Below, piece after piece: positions 24,391 through 34,266 of a stretch of 64,000 bases of DNA. Every line of letters begins with the position of its first letter. Within the stretch, counting starts at the first letter, position 1. Made by a program: the position numbers and the translations under genes. This DNA comes from JAUILA01 sp964563925 (lineage in GTDB: Bacteria; Bacteroidota; Bacteroidia; Cytophagales; Cyclobacteriaceae): assembly GCA_964563925.1 (NCBI GenBank), contig CAZLZD010000020.1, positions 1 to 64,000 of the forward strand, given 5' to 3'. The notes beneath the pieces are model-generated. The model was not told where the DNA came from and did no database searches. It saw only the letters and a list, made by a program, of their open reading frames with translations.

Positions 24391-27300
24391 ATGAATTTTT
24401 TAAACACTCAGTATTCCTTTTCTGCCAGGATATCTGCATTCTTGTTGCTGACCCTTTTGCTGGTTCTGGGTTCGGTAACGACCTCGTCAGCGCAATGCGA
24501 TGACACCAAAAGTATATCCCCCACATCCGCTACTCTGTGTCAGGGAGAAACTGTGGATATTACGGTACTTAATTCGCAGAATAATGTCAATTACCGGTTA
24601 TTCGATGCACTGGATAATCCGATCAGTTCCACTGTAGTAGGAACCGGGGGAAATATAGTCCTAACGTCAATTCCCCTGACTGCCTCCACGACCATTAAGG
24701 TGGAGGCCTCAAAGGTCCCTTGCTCGGTATACCTGATTCAAACAGCCAGTATTACCGTTAACCCCTTGCCTGTGGCGGATGCAGGGACCGATGAAATACT
24801 GTGCGATGGAGAATTTACGGTGCTTGGGGGCAGTCCGTCTGCCTCCGGCGGAGCGGGCGGATACTCCTACAGCTGGTCACCAGTCACTTACCTGGATGAC
24901 CCATCTAGTGCCAATCCGACTGGGACATTTACTGCGTCCGGCTCGTTTGACTATACCCTGACTGTTACCGATGCAAACGGGTGCCAGGATACAGATATTG
25001 TCAATATCCAGGTGAACTCCATTCCGGCACCGCCTTCTGCGACCGGGGATGCAATCTGTCTGAACGAAGCGGTGCCTACGTTGAGTGCATCGGGAAGCGG
25101 TACCATTAACTGGTATAGTGACCCGGGATTATCGAGCCTGGTGGCGACCGGACCGTCCTACACGCCCACCACAGAAGTTGATAATTCCACGGCCGGTACT
25201 TATTCACTCTATGTTACACAGGTGGTAAGCGGTTGCGAAAGTGCCTCCGCACAGGTTGACGTGGTTGTCAATGAGATTCCGACCGCAGATGCCGGAAGTG
25301 ATCAGGCAATCTGTGATGTGGGTTCCGTATCAATAGGAGGAAGTCCTTCCGCTTCCGGCGGTGGCGGTGGTCCTTACACATACAGCTGGAGCCCTACTAC
25401 CGGATTGAACGATCCCAGTCTGGCGAATCCTGTTGCTTCGCCCGCATCAACGACAATGTATACCCTAACGGTCACAGACCAGAACAGTTGTTCCAGCGCC
25501 ACCTCGTCGATGACCGTCACGGTGGTAAGTCCGCTGGTAGACCCGGTTGCAGCTGATGAGTCAATATGCCTGAATGAAGCCATTCCCACGTTGAGTGCCA
25601 GTGGCAGCGGAGGAACATTCTCCTGGTATGCTGAACCTTCAAAGACCACCTTATTATTTACCGGTGCCAATTACACGCCTTCAGCAGCTGAGGTGGATAA
25701 TACAGTTTCCGGAACCACAACTTTTTACCTGGTCGAAACGCTTGGCCCATGTGAAAGCAATACGGTAGCTGTGGATATTACGGTCAACCCGCTTCCGGTA
25801 GCGAATGCCGGACTGGACGCCACCATTTGTGAGANNNNNNNNNNNNNNNNNNNNNNNNNNNNNNNNNNNNNNNNNNNNNNNNNNNNNNNNNNNNNNNNNN
25901 NNNNNNNNNNNNNNNNNNNNNNNNNNNNNNNNNNGGTCTCGGGCTGTGAGAGCCCGGCCACGACGGTGAACGTGGTGGTGAACCCGGCGATGACAGTCAG
26001 TGCCTCGGCGGCGGATCCTTCGCTTTGCGTGGGGGAGAATACCACGCTGACCGGTACGGTAGGCGGGGGCAGCGGCAGCTATACAGTTAGCTGGTCTCCA
26101 GCCGGCAGCCTGGACGATGCCACCAGCCTGACCCCGGTAGCCACCCCGGCAACGTCCACGACCTATACGCTGACTGTTACCGACAGTGACGGCTGTGAGG
26201 AGACGGCCACGGTAACGGTGACGGTCAACCCGCTTCCGGTAGCGAATGCCGGACTGGACGCCACCATTTGTGAGAACGGTTCGATCCAGCTGGGCGGCAG
26301 TCCGTCGGCCAGTGCGGGCACGGGTCCGTATACCTACAGCTGGACCAATGCGGCAAACCTTGACGATGCCTCGATTGCCAACCCGACGACCAATGCGTTG
26401 CCGGCGGGGGTGTATGCCTTTGACCTGACGGTTACGGATGCGAACGGCTGTGCGAGCGTGACCGACCAGGTGGTGATCACCGTGAATGCGGCCCCTGCGG
26501 CCCCTGCGGCCAGTGACCCGGCACCGATCTGTGTGGGCGAGCCCAATCCGACGCTGACCGCCACGGGCACCGGCCTGCGGTGGTACAGTGATGCGGGCCT
26601 GACCAACCAGGTAGGAGTAGGGTCTTCGTTTACTCCTTCCAGCTCGGTGGTGGACAATTCCACGGCCGGCACAACGACATTATATGTAACCCAGACGGTC
26701 TCGGGCTGTGAGAGCCCGGCCACGACGGTGAACGTGGTGGTGAACCCGGCGGTGAGCCTGACGGTCACAACAGAGCTGACCATATGTGCGGGCAGTTCAA
26801 CGACCCTGGGTCAGGATCTATCGGTTGCCGGAGGTAACGGAACTTACTCGTATAGCTGGCGCCGCGGATCCACTGAAATAGCAACCACTCCGTCTACCAC
26901 AGTCTCTCCTTCAGCCAATACGGTTTACACCCTGATTGTCACCGATGGTACCGGATGTACAGCCACCGAAACAGTTACGGTTACTGTTGAACCCATTCCT
27001 TCCTCCCCTGTAGTGAATGATCCAGCCCCCATTTGCGAGGGGGATGCGATACCTGCTGTATCCACTGCGACAGCCGGAATAATTACCTGGTATGCCGATG
27101 ACCTTACCACGGTCCTTGGTACAGGCTCAACTTTTACTCCTACTTCTTCTGAAGTGGACAATACCACAGCCGGAACCTATTCCATCTTTGTCACGACCAC
27201 AACTGGAACACAATCCTGTGAAAGCGGGTTTGAAGAAGTCATATTTACAGTAAACCCTGCCATCTCACTCGATTTGGGCGGTCCATATACGATATGTGAA

Positions 27301-30300
27301 GGAACGTCTGCCACCCTTGGTGGAGCTACCGTAGCCACAGGAGGTAGCGGATCCTATACCTATCAATGGTCTGTGGGAGGAACGCCATTCAGTTCGCAGT
27401 CAAATCCATCTGTGACGCCTGCTGCCACAACTACCTATGATCTTATCGTTACAGATAATAATGGATGCCAGGCCAGCGGCAGCGTAACGGTCACTGTTGA
27501 CCAACCGGTTACGGCCAATGCAGGCACCGATGATGAGGTATGCGGACTGATCATAGACNNNNNNNNNNNNNNNNNNNNNNNNNNNNNNNNNNNNNNNNNN
27601 NNNNNNNNNNNNNNNNNNNNNNNNNNNNNNNNNNNNNNNNNNNNNNNNNNNNNNNNNNTGACCTGGACGGAGACCAACGGAACCTGTACGGGTGCCGACC
27701 AGGTACAGGTAACTTTCTCAGCTTCGCCGGCGGCCAATGCGGGTACGGACCTGCAGACCTGCGGACTTAGCCAGGCCCTGGAGGCGATCCCGAGTACGGG
27801 TACCGGCGTATGGACGCTGGCATCAGGCCCGGGCACGGTGACCTTTAACAATGCATCAAGTCCGACCTCGATGGCCACGGTATCCACCTACGGCACCTAC
27901 CAGTTCACCTGGACGGAAACAAATGGAAGCTGCAGCGATGCCGCCACGATAACCGTGGATTACTATGCACCGGTTACGGCCAATGCAGGCACCGATGATG
28001 AGGTATGCGGACTGATCATAGACCTTAACGCGACGCTGTCCACGGGCAGCGGCGTATGGAGCGGTCCGGCCGGCATCAGTTTTGACGACCCGGCTTCGCC
28101 GACGGCGCAGGCCACGGCTCCATCCTATGGCACGTATGTACTGACCTGGACGGAGACCAACGGAACCTGTACGGGTGCCGACCAGGTACAGGTAACCTAC
28201 TATAAGGAGCCTTTAGCCAACGCGGGAACAGGCGGAGACGAATGTGATCTGAACTTCCTGTTGTCGGCAGTTCCCAGCACCGGAGCGGGTGTTTGGACAC
28301 AGACGGCCGGACCGGGAACATCAATGTTTAACAATGCGGCAAGTCCGAATGCCACCGTAACGGTGACTGAGTATGGCAGCTATGAGTTTACCTGGACGGA
28401 GACCAACGGGGTTTGCAGCGATGCGGCCGCGGTTGTGGTTAATTTCTTTGCGCAGCCTGTTGCGGATGCAGGTACAGATTCGGAAGAATGTGCTATGTTC
28501 CACACAATGGATGCCGTATTCAGCCTGACAGGCACAACGGGTACATGGACCCAGATCAGTGGTCCGGGCACCAGTGAATTCTCAGACCCGGCATCTCCGG
28601 TAAGTGACGTTTCAGTTGATGCCTATGGTACCTACGTGTATGAATGGAATGAACAGAACAACGTATGCTGGGGAACAGACCGCGTAACAATTCGCTACAA
28701 TCAACCTGCACAGGTATTATCGGTAGACAATGACGGTGCGGTTTATTGTGAGCCTGAAAGCATCCAGGTATCAGGAACGATCGGTGGTGGAGCCACCTCC
28801 GGCAGCTGGTCACTTGTGTCAGGCGGTTCAGGAACCCTTACCGTAAGCAGCCTTCAGGGAAGCCAGGTGATCGCCACCTATTTCCCGGCAGCAGGGGAAT
28901 TCGGACCGCTGGAATTTGCATTGACGACCAATGATCCGGATGGATCCGGACCTTGTTCGGCGGTTTCCGCACCCCTTACCATAAATATCTCTGAGTCACC
29001 CAAAGTAAATGCCGGCCCTGATATTGCGGTTTGCGAGGATGCCGGATCCGTAGCCATGGCCGGTGTGCTTTCCGGTTCAGCTGCTACAGTCCAGTGGAGT
29101 GGCGGGATGGGATCGTTTGATGACCCCGCCTCACCGACTGCGGTATACACCTGGGATCCCTCGGAAATCGGCACAACGGTAACCCTGACGCTGACCGCGT
29201 TTGACCCGGATGGAGCAGGGCCTTGTATTGAAGTGGCTGATGTGGTGAATGTAACCATCAACCCGCTTCCTGTGGTCAATTTCTTTAACCTGCCTGCCGT
29301 CACTGACGAAGGAGCCCCTCCAATAGTATTGGTAGGAAATCGTATCGGCGGATTATTTACTATTGCCCCGGGTTCAGGACTTGGTACCACGTACATTGAG
29401 GATAACCAGGATAAGGTGGTATTTGATCCGGGGTCGGCTACAGTCGCCACAACCAATTATGTCACCTATACCTATACAGATCCAAACGGATGTACCAACA
29501 GCATTACCAAGTCGGTGCTGGTCAATGAGGTGACCTCGGTGGATTTCACCATCCAGGGAGCGGTGACTAACACGGATGATCAGTTACAGATATGTAATGG
29601 CAACGGCGAGGTAGCCCTGATCGGCTTTCCGCCCGTGGCAGAAGGGTATCCGGTGACAGAATTCACGAGCCCGACGGCCGGACTCATCAGCAATCCAAGC
29701 GCCAACACCTGGCTGTTCAACACCAACGTTGCACCCGGCTTGTATGAAGTACGGTATACGTTCACCAATGAATTCAATGCCACTTCCAATCTTATCCGTC
29801 AGGTAAAGGTAGTCGGAACACCGATCGCGGATTTTCAGAATCTGAATGCCTGTGCGGAACAGGCGATTGACTTCGAGGATATTTCAACCCTTGAAGCCGG
29901 TCCGTTTCCCACCTCAATCATTGCCTGGAACTGGAATTTCGGTGATTCGGAAGCGACGCCCACTACTTCCTCAACGGGACCTGCCACATCAACCGTTTAC
30001 CAGAACGGTGGCACAAAGAATGTTACGATGACAGTGACTACTGACTTTGGGTGTACAAGCACCATCAGCAAAAACATTGTGTTGGGTGAGGCTCCTGAGC
30101 CTGATTTTATCTGGACGGATATTTGTCAGTCGGAGAGTACGTCCTTTGAAAACCGGACTAGCGATATATCTTCCTTTGCCTGGAATTTCGGTGACGGTGC
30201 CACCAGCACCCAGGAAAATCCGCAGCATCAGTTTGGCAGCTCAGGATACTATGATGTAAACCTGAGTGTGGTAAGCAATTCCGGTTGTTCCGGTGATACG

Positions 30301-31929
30301 ACCAAGCAGGTATATATTCTCCCGTATATAGATATCGCCGTCACCCAGAACAATGAATATTTTGAAGACTTTAATACGGATGACGGGAACTGGGTCCCTG
30401 GCTCCCTGGTGTTTGGCAATCCGGTCAGCTGGGTCTATGGTACTCCGTCAGGATCCTTCCTGAACAGTGACAACCCGGCCTGGTACACGGGTGCTAACGG
30501 AGGTGATCCGGATGGCCAGGGCTATTATAACCTCGAACAGTCTGCACTGAACGGACCTTGTATTAATATTGATGCGCTGGAACGCCCTATGATTGCGTTT
30601 GACCTGTCTTATTCCACCCAGGATGATTTTGACGGTGCCGTGCTTCAGTTTGGGTATGAAGACCCGTTGACGGGTGACCTGGTATGGGAGAATGTCGGAG
30701 AAAGAAACCGGGGTGTTAACTGGTTCAACAGCCAGGGTATTATTGCCCGTCCCGGGGATGAAACATCCAACTTTAATGAGGGTGACCAGGGATGGAGTGG
30801 TGAATCATCACTGAATTGGGTAAGCAGCCGCTACAGCCTGGATGCATTAAAAGGTGCAGGTACGATAAGGGTTCGTCTCGCCTTTGCCTCTGATGGTTCG
30901 CAACCGAATATAGGCACGTTCAACGGGATCGGAATTGACAATATTTTCATTGGGGAGAAAAAGAGAAATGTGCTGGTTGAATTCTTTGCCGACAATGGGT
31001 TTGAAAACAGCAACAGTTTCAATACCTCATTAAATAACCTAAAGCAGAATCCGGATGTGGATGTGTTTAATGCGATCCAGTATCACCTGAATCAATCGGG
31101 TCTCGATCCTTTCCACGCCGAGAATACGCAGGATCCGCTGGCACGTGGCCTCTTCTACAGCGTCTCCACCGCGCCAAGGTTTGTGCTGGATGGTGCCGTG
31201 TTACCCTCAACGCTTGAAGACAACCTTTCCGAGAATAAGATTGATCAGCGATCGCTGCTGGACCCGCTGTTCCGGATTGATATCGATACGCTGGCTTCAG
31301 CCCAGGGGGTGATCAACTTCCAGGTAACCCTCGAGGCACTGACTGATATTGATCAGCCGGTGGTGCTCCATACTGCCCTTACCGAAACACGTTCATCCCA
31401 GGCAGGATCGGAATACCGCAACATTCTCAAAAAACTGTTTTACGGTGGGGCCGGACTTGATATTCCTGACATCTGGACTGCCGGGCAAACAGCTACCTAT
31501 GAGGTGAATTATGTGATCGACGTGGAAATCGAAGAAACGGAAAAGCTGGAATTATTTGCCTTTGTCCAGAACAAGGTGGACTATTCAATTTATCAGTCTG
31601 TAAGCACGGCTGCCCCTGTCAAAGACAACAACGCACTGGTAACGAGTGTCGGGGACGACCTTAAAGATAAATCACAGCATATATCCCTGTACCCGAATCC
31701 TGTGAACGGGGTTCTCAATTTCTATTTGCCGGACCATCTTTACGGCACCTACGGGTATCAGCTGATAGACCAGCGGGGGGTAACGATGCTGCAGGGGAAT
31801 ATGGATTTTGTGGATGACAGATTTTCCCTGGATACCTGGGACCTGGCGAATGGGGTGTATTATGTGATAATTACCCTGAATGATGAGCCGGTCACCCAGC
31901 GTAAGATTGTGGTGATGAACCGAAGGTAA
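24391..31929 (+). CDS. Giant repetitive T9SS-secreted surface protein (Ig/PKD-like repeats, type A sorting domain)
   Basis: The coding frame of about 2512 residues is interrupted by two scaffold gaps of 100 N. From ATG 24391 a signal peptide (ending SSAQCDD) is followed by two classes of repeats. Class A (about 24.7-27.5 kb) pairs an Ig-like module (PLPVADAGxDxxIC, GGSPSASGG, YSWxP, TYTLTVTDxNGC) with a module of the type PAPICxGE/WYSDxG/TFTPxxxxVDNSTAGT/CES. Class B (27.5-28.7 kb) is ANAGTDxxxCGL, STGTGVW, GTYxFTWTETNG. Later come PKD domains (WNFGDSEA, WNFGDGA), a jelly-roll-like segment (NTDDGNWVPGSLVFGNP) and a C-terminal type A sorting domain (LYPNPVNGVLNF, ANGVYYVIITLN, RKIVVMN). The type A domain directs T9SS export. 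Probably an adhesin. True length depends on the gaps. Confidence 0.9.
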   Translation: MNFLNTQYSFSARISAFLLLTLLLVLGSVTTSSAQCDDTKSISPTSATLCQGETVDITVLNSQNNVNYRLFDALDNPISSTVVGTGGNIVLTSIPLTASTTIKVEASKVPCSVYLIQTASITVNPLPVADAGTDEILCDGEFTVLGGSPSASGGAGGYSYSWSPVTYLDDPSSANPTGTFTASGSFDYTLTVTDANGCQDTDIVNIQVNSIPAPPSATGDAICLNEAVPTLSASGSGTINWYSDPGLSSLVATGPSYTPTTEVDNSTAGTYSLYVTQVVSGCESASAQVDVVVNEIPTADAGSDQAICDVGSVSIGGSPSASGGGGGPYTYSWSPTTGLNDPSLANPVASPASTTMYTLTVTDQNSCSSATSSMTVTVVSPLVDPVAADESICLNEAIPTLSASGSGGTFSWYAEPSKTTLLFTGANYTPSAAEVDNTVSGTTTFYLVETLGPCESNTVAVDITVNPLPVANAGLDATICEXXXXXXXXXXXXXXXXXXXXXXXXXXXXXXXXXXVSGCESPATTVNVVVNPAMTVSASAADPSLCVGENTTLTGTVGGGSGSYTVSWSPAGSLDDATSLTPVATPATSTTYTLTVTDSDGCEETATVTVTVNPLPVANAGLDATICENGSIQLGGSPSASAGTGPYTYSWTNAANLDDASIANPTTNALPAGVYAFDLTVTDANGCASVTDQVVITVNAAPAAPAASDPAPICVGEPNPTLTATGTGLRWYSDAGLTNQVGVGSSFTPSSSVVDNSTAGTTTLYVTQTVSGCESPATTVNVVVNPAVSLTVTTELTICAGSSTTLGQDLSVAGGNGTYSYSWRRGSTEIATTPSTTVSPSANTVYTLIVTDGTGCTATETVTVTVEPIPSSPVVNDPAPICEGDAIPAVSTATAGIITWYADDLTTVLGTGSTFTPTSSEVDNTTAGTYSIFVTTTTGTQSCESGFEEVIFTVNPAISLDLGGPYTICEGTSATLGGATVATGGSGSYTYQWSVGGTPFSSQSNPSVTPAATTTYDLIVTDNNGCQASGSVTVTVDQPVTANAGTDDEVCGLIIDXXXXXXXXXXXXXXXXXXXXXXXXXXXXXXXXXXTWTETNGTCTGADQVQVTFSASPAANAGTDLQTCGLSQALEAIPSTGTGVWTLASGPGTVTFNNASSPTSMATVSTYGTYQFTWTETNGSCSDAATITVDYYAPVTANAGTDDEVCGLIIDLNATLSTGSGVWSGPAGISFDDPASPTAQATAPSYGTYVLTWTETNGTCTGADQVQVTYYKEPLANAGTGGDECDLNFLLSAVPSTGAGVWTQTAGPGTSMFNNAASPNATVTVTEYGSYEFTWTETNGVCSDAAAVVVNFFAQPVADAGTDSEECAMFHTMDAVFSLTGTTGTWTQISGPGTSEFSDPASPVSDVSVDAYGTYVYEWNEQNNVCWGTDRVTIRYNQPAQVLSVDNDGAVYCEPESIQVSGTIGGGATSGSWSLVSGGSGTLTVSSLQGSQVIATYFPAAGEFGPLEFALTTNDPDGSGPCSAVSAPLTINISESPKVNAGPDIAVCEDAGSVAMAGVLSGSAATVQWSGGMGSFDDPASPTAVYTWDPSEIGTTVTLTLTAFDPDGAGPCIEVADVVNVTINPLPVVNFFNLPAVTDEGAPPIVLVGNRIGGLFTIAPGSGLGTTYIEDNQDKVVFDPGSATVATTNYVTYTYTDPNGCTNSITKSVLVNEVTSVDFTIQGAVTNTDDQLQICNGNGEVALIGFPPVAEGYPVTEFTSPTAGLISNPSANTWLFNTNVAPGLYEVRYTFTNEFNATSNLIRQVKVVGTPIADFQNLNACAEQAIDFEDISTLEAGPFPTSIIAWNWNFGDSEATPTTSSTGPATSTVYQNGGTKNVTMTVTTDFGCTSTISKNIVLGEAPEPDFIWTDICQSESTSFENRTSDISSFAWNFGDGATSTQENPQHQFGSSGYYDVNLSVVSNSGCSGDTTKQVYILPYIDIAVTQNNEYFEDFNTDDGNWVPGSLVFGNPVSWVYGTPSGSFLNSDNPAWYTGANGGDPDGQGYYNLEQSALNGPCINIDALERPMIAFDLSYSTQDDFDGAVLQFGYEDPLTGDLVWENVGERNRGVNWFNSQGIIARPGDETSNFNEGDQGWSGESSLNWVSSRYSLDALKGAGTIRVRLAFASDGSQPNIGTFNGIGIDNIFIGEKKRNVLVEFFADNGFENSNSFNTSLNNLKQNPDVDVFNAIQYHLNQSGLDPFHAENTQDPLARGLFYSVSTAPRFVLDGAVLPSTLEDNLSENKIDQRSLLDPLFRIDIDTLASAQGVINFQVTLEALTDIDQPVVLHTALTETRSSQAGSEYRNILKKLFYGGAGLDIPDIWTAGQTATYEVNYVIDVEIEETEKLELFAFVQNKVDYSIYQSVSTAAPVKDNNALVTSVGDDLKDKSQHISLYPNPVNGVLNFYLPDHLYGTYGYQLIDQRGVTMLQGNMDFVDDRFSLDTWDLANGVYYVIITLNDEPVTQRKIVVMNRR
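25780..26751 (+). repeat. Exact repeat around scaffold gap 1 in the giant gene
   Basis: The 55 bases left of the gap (25780-25834) are identical to 26221-26275. The 55 bases right of it (25935-25989) are identical to 26697-26751. The gap (25835-25934) is therefore expected to hold a copy of 26276-26696 (421 bases), giving an exact repeat of about 531 bp. Both 421 and 100 leave the same reading frame. Confidence 0.85.
25835..25934. other. Scaffold gap 1 (100 N)
   Basis: Exactly 100 N, a conventional placeholder. The true sequence is probably longer (see the flanking repeat). Confidence 0.98.
27504..28196 (+). repeat. Exact repeat around scaffold gap 2 in the giant gene
   Basis: The 55 bases left of the gap (27504-27558) equal 27969-28023. 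The 55 bases right of it (27659-27713) equal 28142-28196. The missing part is then predicted to be like 28024-28141 (118 bases), a 228-bp exact repeat, again frame-consistent. Confidence 0.85.
27559..27658. other. Scaffold gap 2 (100 N)
   Basis: Exactly 100 N inside the class B repeats. The gap length is a placeholder. Confidence 0.98.
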
Positions 31930-32334
31930 GAACCGAAGGTATATGGTCCGGGTGCGGGTGGATGCCCGCTCAGCAGGAACCGGAAGTACATGCGCACCAT
32001 GTTGATGGTCCGGCCGTTATAACCTTTTTTACCAGGAGGTGCATGCCTGGCATCAGCCCTGAATGATACGAACAGGCCGCTCAGGATCGGCAATGCCTGA
32101 GGGGAGTAAGTGCGGTTATTGGGGATGGTCAGTTATCGGGAGAATGCAGAGCCTGTCCGTCCGTTTAACCGTATTGTTAAGACGCCCCCTTTGGCAGACG
32201 CCCATCCTTTGACACAAGCCTGTTCACAGGAATCTGTTAACATGGAAATGTAGCCGCAAGACGACAATAAAAATCCCGGAGCAGATCGGTTTTCGACTAC
32301 CCCGGGACTATCCACCTATAGTACGTTTAAATCC
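31930..32334. other. 405-base intergenic region, no gene recognised
   Basis: It separates the giant surface protein from the convergent histidine kinase gene. Short frames here lack any recognisable protein pattern. It holds an 11-base tandem (AACCGAAGGTA, at the stop and again 13 bases on), a small CCTGT/ACAGG dyad at 32219-32230 and the kinase terminator at its right end. Nothing else is evident. Confidence 0.6.
32269..32307 (-). terminator. Probable terminator for the hybrid kinase gene
   Basis: TCCCGG at 32274-32279 pairs with CCGGGA at 32302-32307 over a 22-base loop. On the minus strand the stem runs into UUUUUAUUG. The loop is long, so the call is moderate. Confidence 0.55.
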
Positions 32335-34263
32335 TTACACGTGTTCTTCGAGCCTTGTAAATTCCACCAGCTCGCGGTATGCGAGTTCGCAAATTTCCTC
32401 CGCCTCACAGATGAGCTTCGGAATGGACTTCAGCGGGTCGGATTCCTCGCCGAAGAGTTCAAGCCGTTTAACAATTGGCTTGAGCGAATGGATCCCCATA
32501 AAGGTTACCGAGGGTTTGATACGGTGGGCGATTCTTGCGACTTCCACCCAGTGCGCATCTGCTGATTCTTCTTTCATTTCCGCCAAGGCATTGGGCGTAT
32601 TCTCCAGGAAAGTATGAATCATTTCCCGCATAAATCCTTCGTCTCCACCGCTTACATTTTGCAAATAACTCAGGTCGGTTATACCTGACGATCCGTTTAC
32701 CTTATTCACCGGTTCGGCTGGTTCAGACTGCGGTTTACGCTCGGCAAACTTGGTGATTACCTGCAGCAGGTCTTCCGGCTGGAAAGGCTTGGGCAGATAA
32801 TCGTTCATGCCGGCTTCCAGGCATTTCTCATTGTCGCCCTTGATGGCATTCGCGGTGAGTGCCACAATGGGCGTGGTTATTTCGTTTCTCCGGAGGATTC
32901 GGGTGGCCTCATACCCGTCCATGACAGGCATCTGCACATCCATCAGTATCAGGTCATAGGCCAGTACCCGTGCTTTCTCCACGGCGATGTAGCCATTCTC
33001 CGCGCAGTCCACTTTACATTTCCACTTTTTGAGAATGTTTTGTGCATATAACCGGTTGATGTCGTTATCCTCCACCAGCAGGACTTTCATCTCCTCAAGG
33101 GTGGCTGAAGGAAGCTTTACTTTCCGACGTTCCTGGCGTTCCACAAGGTCCTGTACCTTACCTTCCTCATAGGGAATGATAAAGGTGAATTGCGTTCCTT
33201 TATTTTCTTCACTGTGAACATTGATCGTTCCGTTCTGTAATTCAATAAGCTGTTTTACGATGGTCAGGCCTAAACCTGTACCACCGTATCTGCGGGTCAC
33301 GCTTTCGTCGGCCTGGGTGAATGAGTCAAAGATATGATTCAGCTTATCTTCGGGAATGCCGACCCCGGTATCCCGAACGGTAAACCGGATGTAATTAAGC
33401 CCTTCGGTACGCCGGTCAAGGCCTGCATGGATTGTGATACTACCCTTGTGGGTAAATTTCATGCTGTTGCTGATCAGGTTAATCATGATCTGGTTAAGCC
33501 TGACCGGATCTCCCAGCAGCACCTGGTCTGCCTCCGGATCAATCGAGTACCGGATGGGCAGCTGTTTTTCGTTGGCTTCCGGAAGAAATGACTCCACCAC
33601 CGCACCAAGCTGGTACCGAATATTGAACCCGATCTTTTCAAACTTAAGCTTGCCGGATTCGATGACGGATATGTCCAGGATATCGTTGATGATCACCTTC
33701 AGGTTTTCCGTGCTGTTCTTGATGGCTGAAAGGTACTTCACCTTGTCCTCTTCGGAGGTTGCCTCCGACAGCAGGTTGACCATTCCGGCGATTCCGTTAA
33801 TAGGCGTACGAATCTCATGGCTCATATTGGCGAGGAACTGTTCCTTGGCCTTTTGTGCCCGGAGTAGTTCTTCCGCATCCTTTTTTCGCTGGGTAATGTC
33901 ACGGCAATCCAGGATGAGCCCCTCAATACCTTCTTTGTGGGTAAGGTTTATGGAATTGAATTCAAGGAATTTATAGGTTGTGTCGGCACACAGAAATTTA
34001 AATTCCACACTTTCATTATAGGGTTTGCTGCAACTCTGCCGGAATGCCTGCCTGAAGTCTTTTTCGGTCTCGGGCTGAATAAATTCGAAAAAATTGCGTC
34101 CGATTAATGTATCCGGGGAATGCCCCAGGATTTCGGTAACCGAGCGGTTGTGATAAAGAATATCTCCTTCATAGTTTACTACAAAAATAATGTCCGATCC
34201 ATCTTCCACAACGGATTGATAGAACGCACCCTGCTCAACATACTGTTTTAGTGATGGTTTCAT
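32335..34263 (-). CDS. Hybrid histidine kinase (PAS, HisKA, HATPase, receiver, Hpt)
   Basis: A soluble 642-residue phosphorelay protein with no membrane helix. It contains a PAS domain (about 12-125), HisKA with phospho-acceptor His149 in NMSHEIRTP, and the ATPase domain with N box (about 261-273), DTGVGIP (298-304) and GGTGLGL (327-333). A receiver with Asp442 (LILMDVQMP) follows, then a C-terminal Hpt domain with His580 (ARIAHRIKP). The signal, a small molecule or redox cue sensed by PAS, cannot be named. It starts 3 bases after the NtrC-type regulator gene, so the final phosphate acceptor is plausibly Asp55 of that regulator. Confidence 0.95.
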   Translation of the reverse strand: MKPSLKQYVEQGAFYQSVVEDGSDIIFVVNYEGDILYHNRSVTEILGHSPDTLIGRNFFEFIQPETEKDFRQAFRQSCSKPYNESVEFKFLCADTTYKFLEFNSINLTHKEGIEGLILDCRDITQRKKDAEELLRAQKAKEQFLANMSHEIRTPINGIAGMVNLLSEATSEEDKVKYLSAIKNSTENLKVIINDILDISVIESGKLKFEKIGFNIRYQLGAVVESFLPEANEKQLPIRYSIDPEADQVLLGDPVRLNQIMINLISNSMKFTHKGSITIHAGLDRRTEGLNYIRFTVRDTGVGIPEDKLNHIFDSFTQADESVTRRYGGTGLGLTIVKQLIELQNGTINVHSEENKGTQFTFIIPYEEGKVQDLVERQERRKVKLPSATLEEMKVLLVEDNDINRLYAQNILKKWKCKVDCAENGYIAVEKARVLAYDLILMDVQMPVMDGYEATRILRRNEITTPIVALTANAIKGDNEKCLEAGMNDYLPKPFQPEDLLQVITKFAERKPQSEPAEPVNKVNGSSGITDLSYLQNVSGGDEGFMREMIHTFLENTPNALAEMKEESADAHWVEVARIAHRIKPSVTFMGIHSLKPIVKRLELFGEESDPLKSIPKLICEAEEICELAYRELVEFTRLEEHV

Positions 34264-34266
34264 AGC

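Noticed and set aside
25725..26045. Frames that run through the N gap on the minus strand
   Set aside because: They exist only because N was translated as unknown residues.
31860..32315. Two short minus-strand frames in the 31.9-32.3 kb region
   Set aside because: One overlaps the end of the giant gene. Neither has a signal, motif or composition of a real protein.
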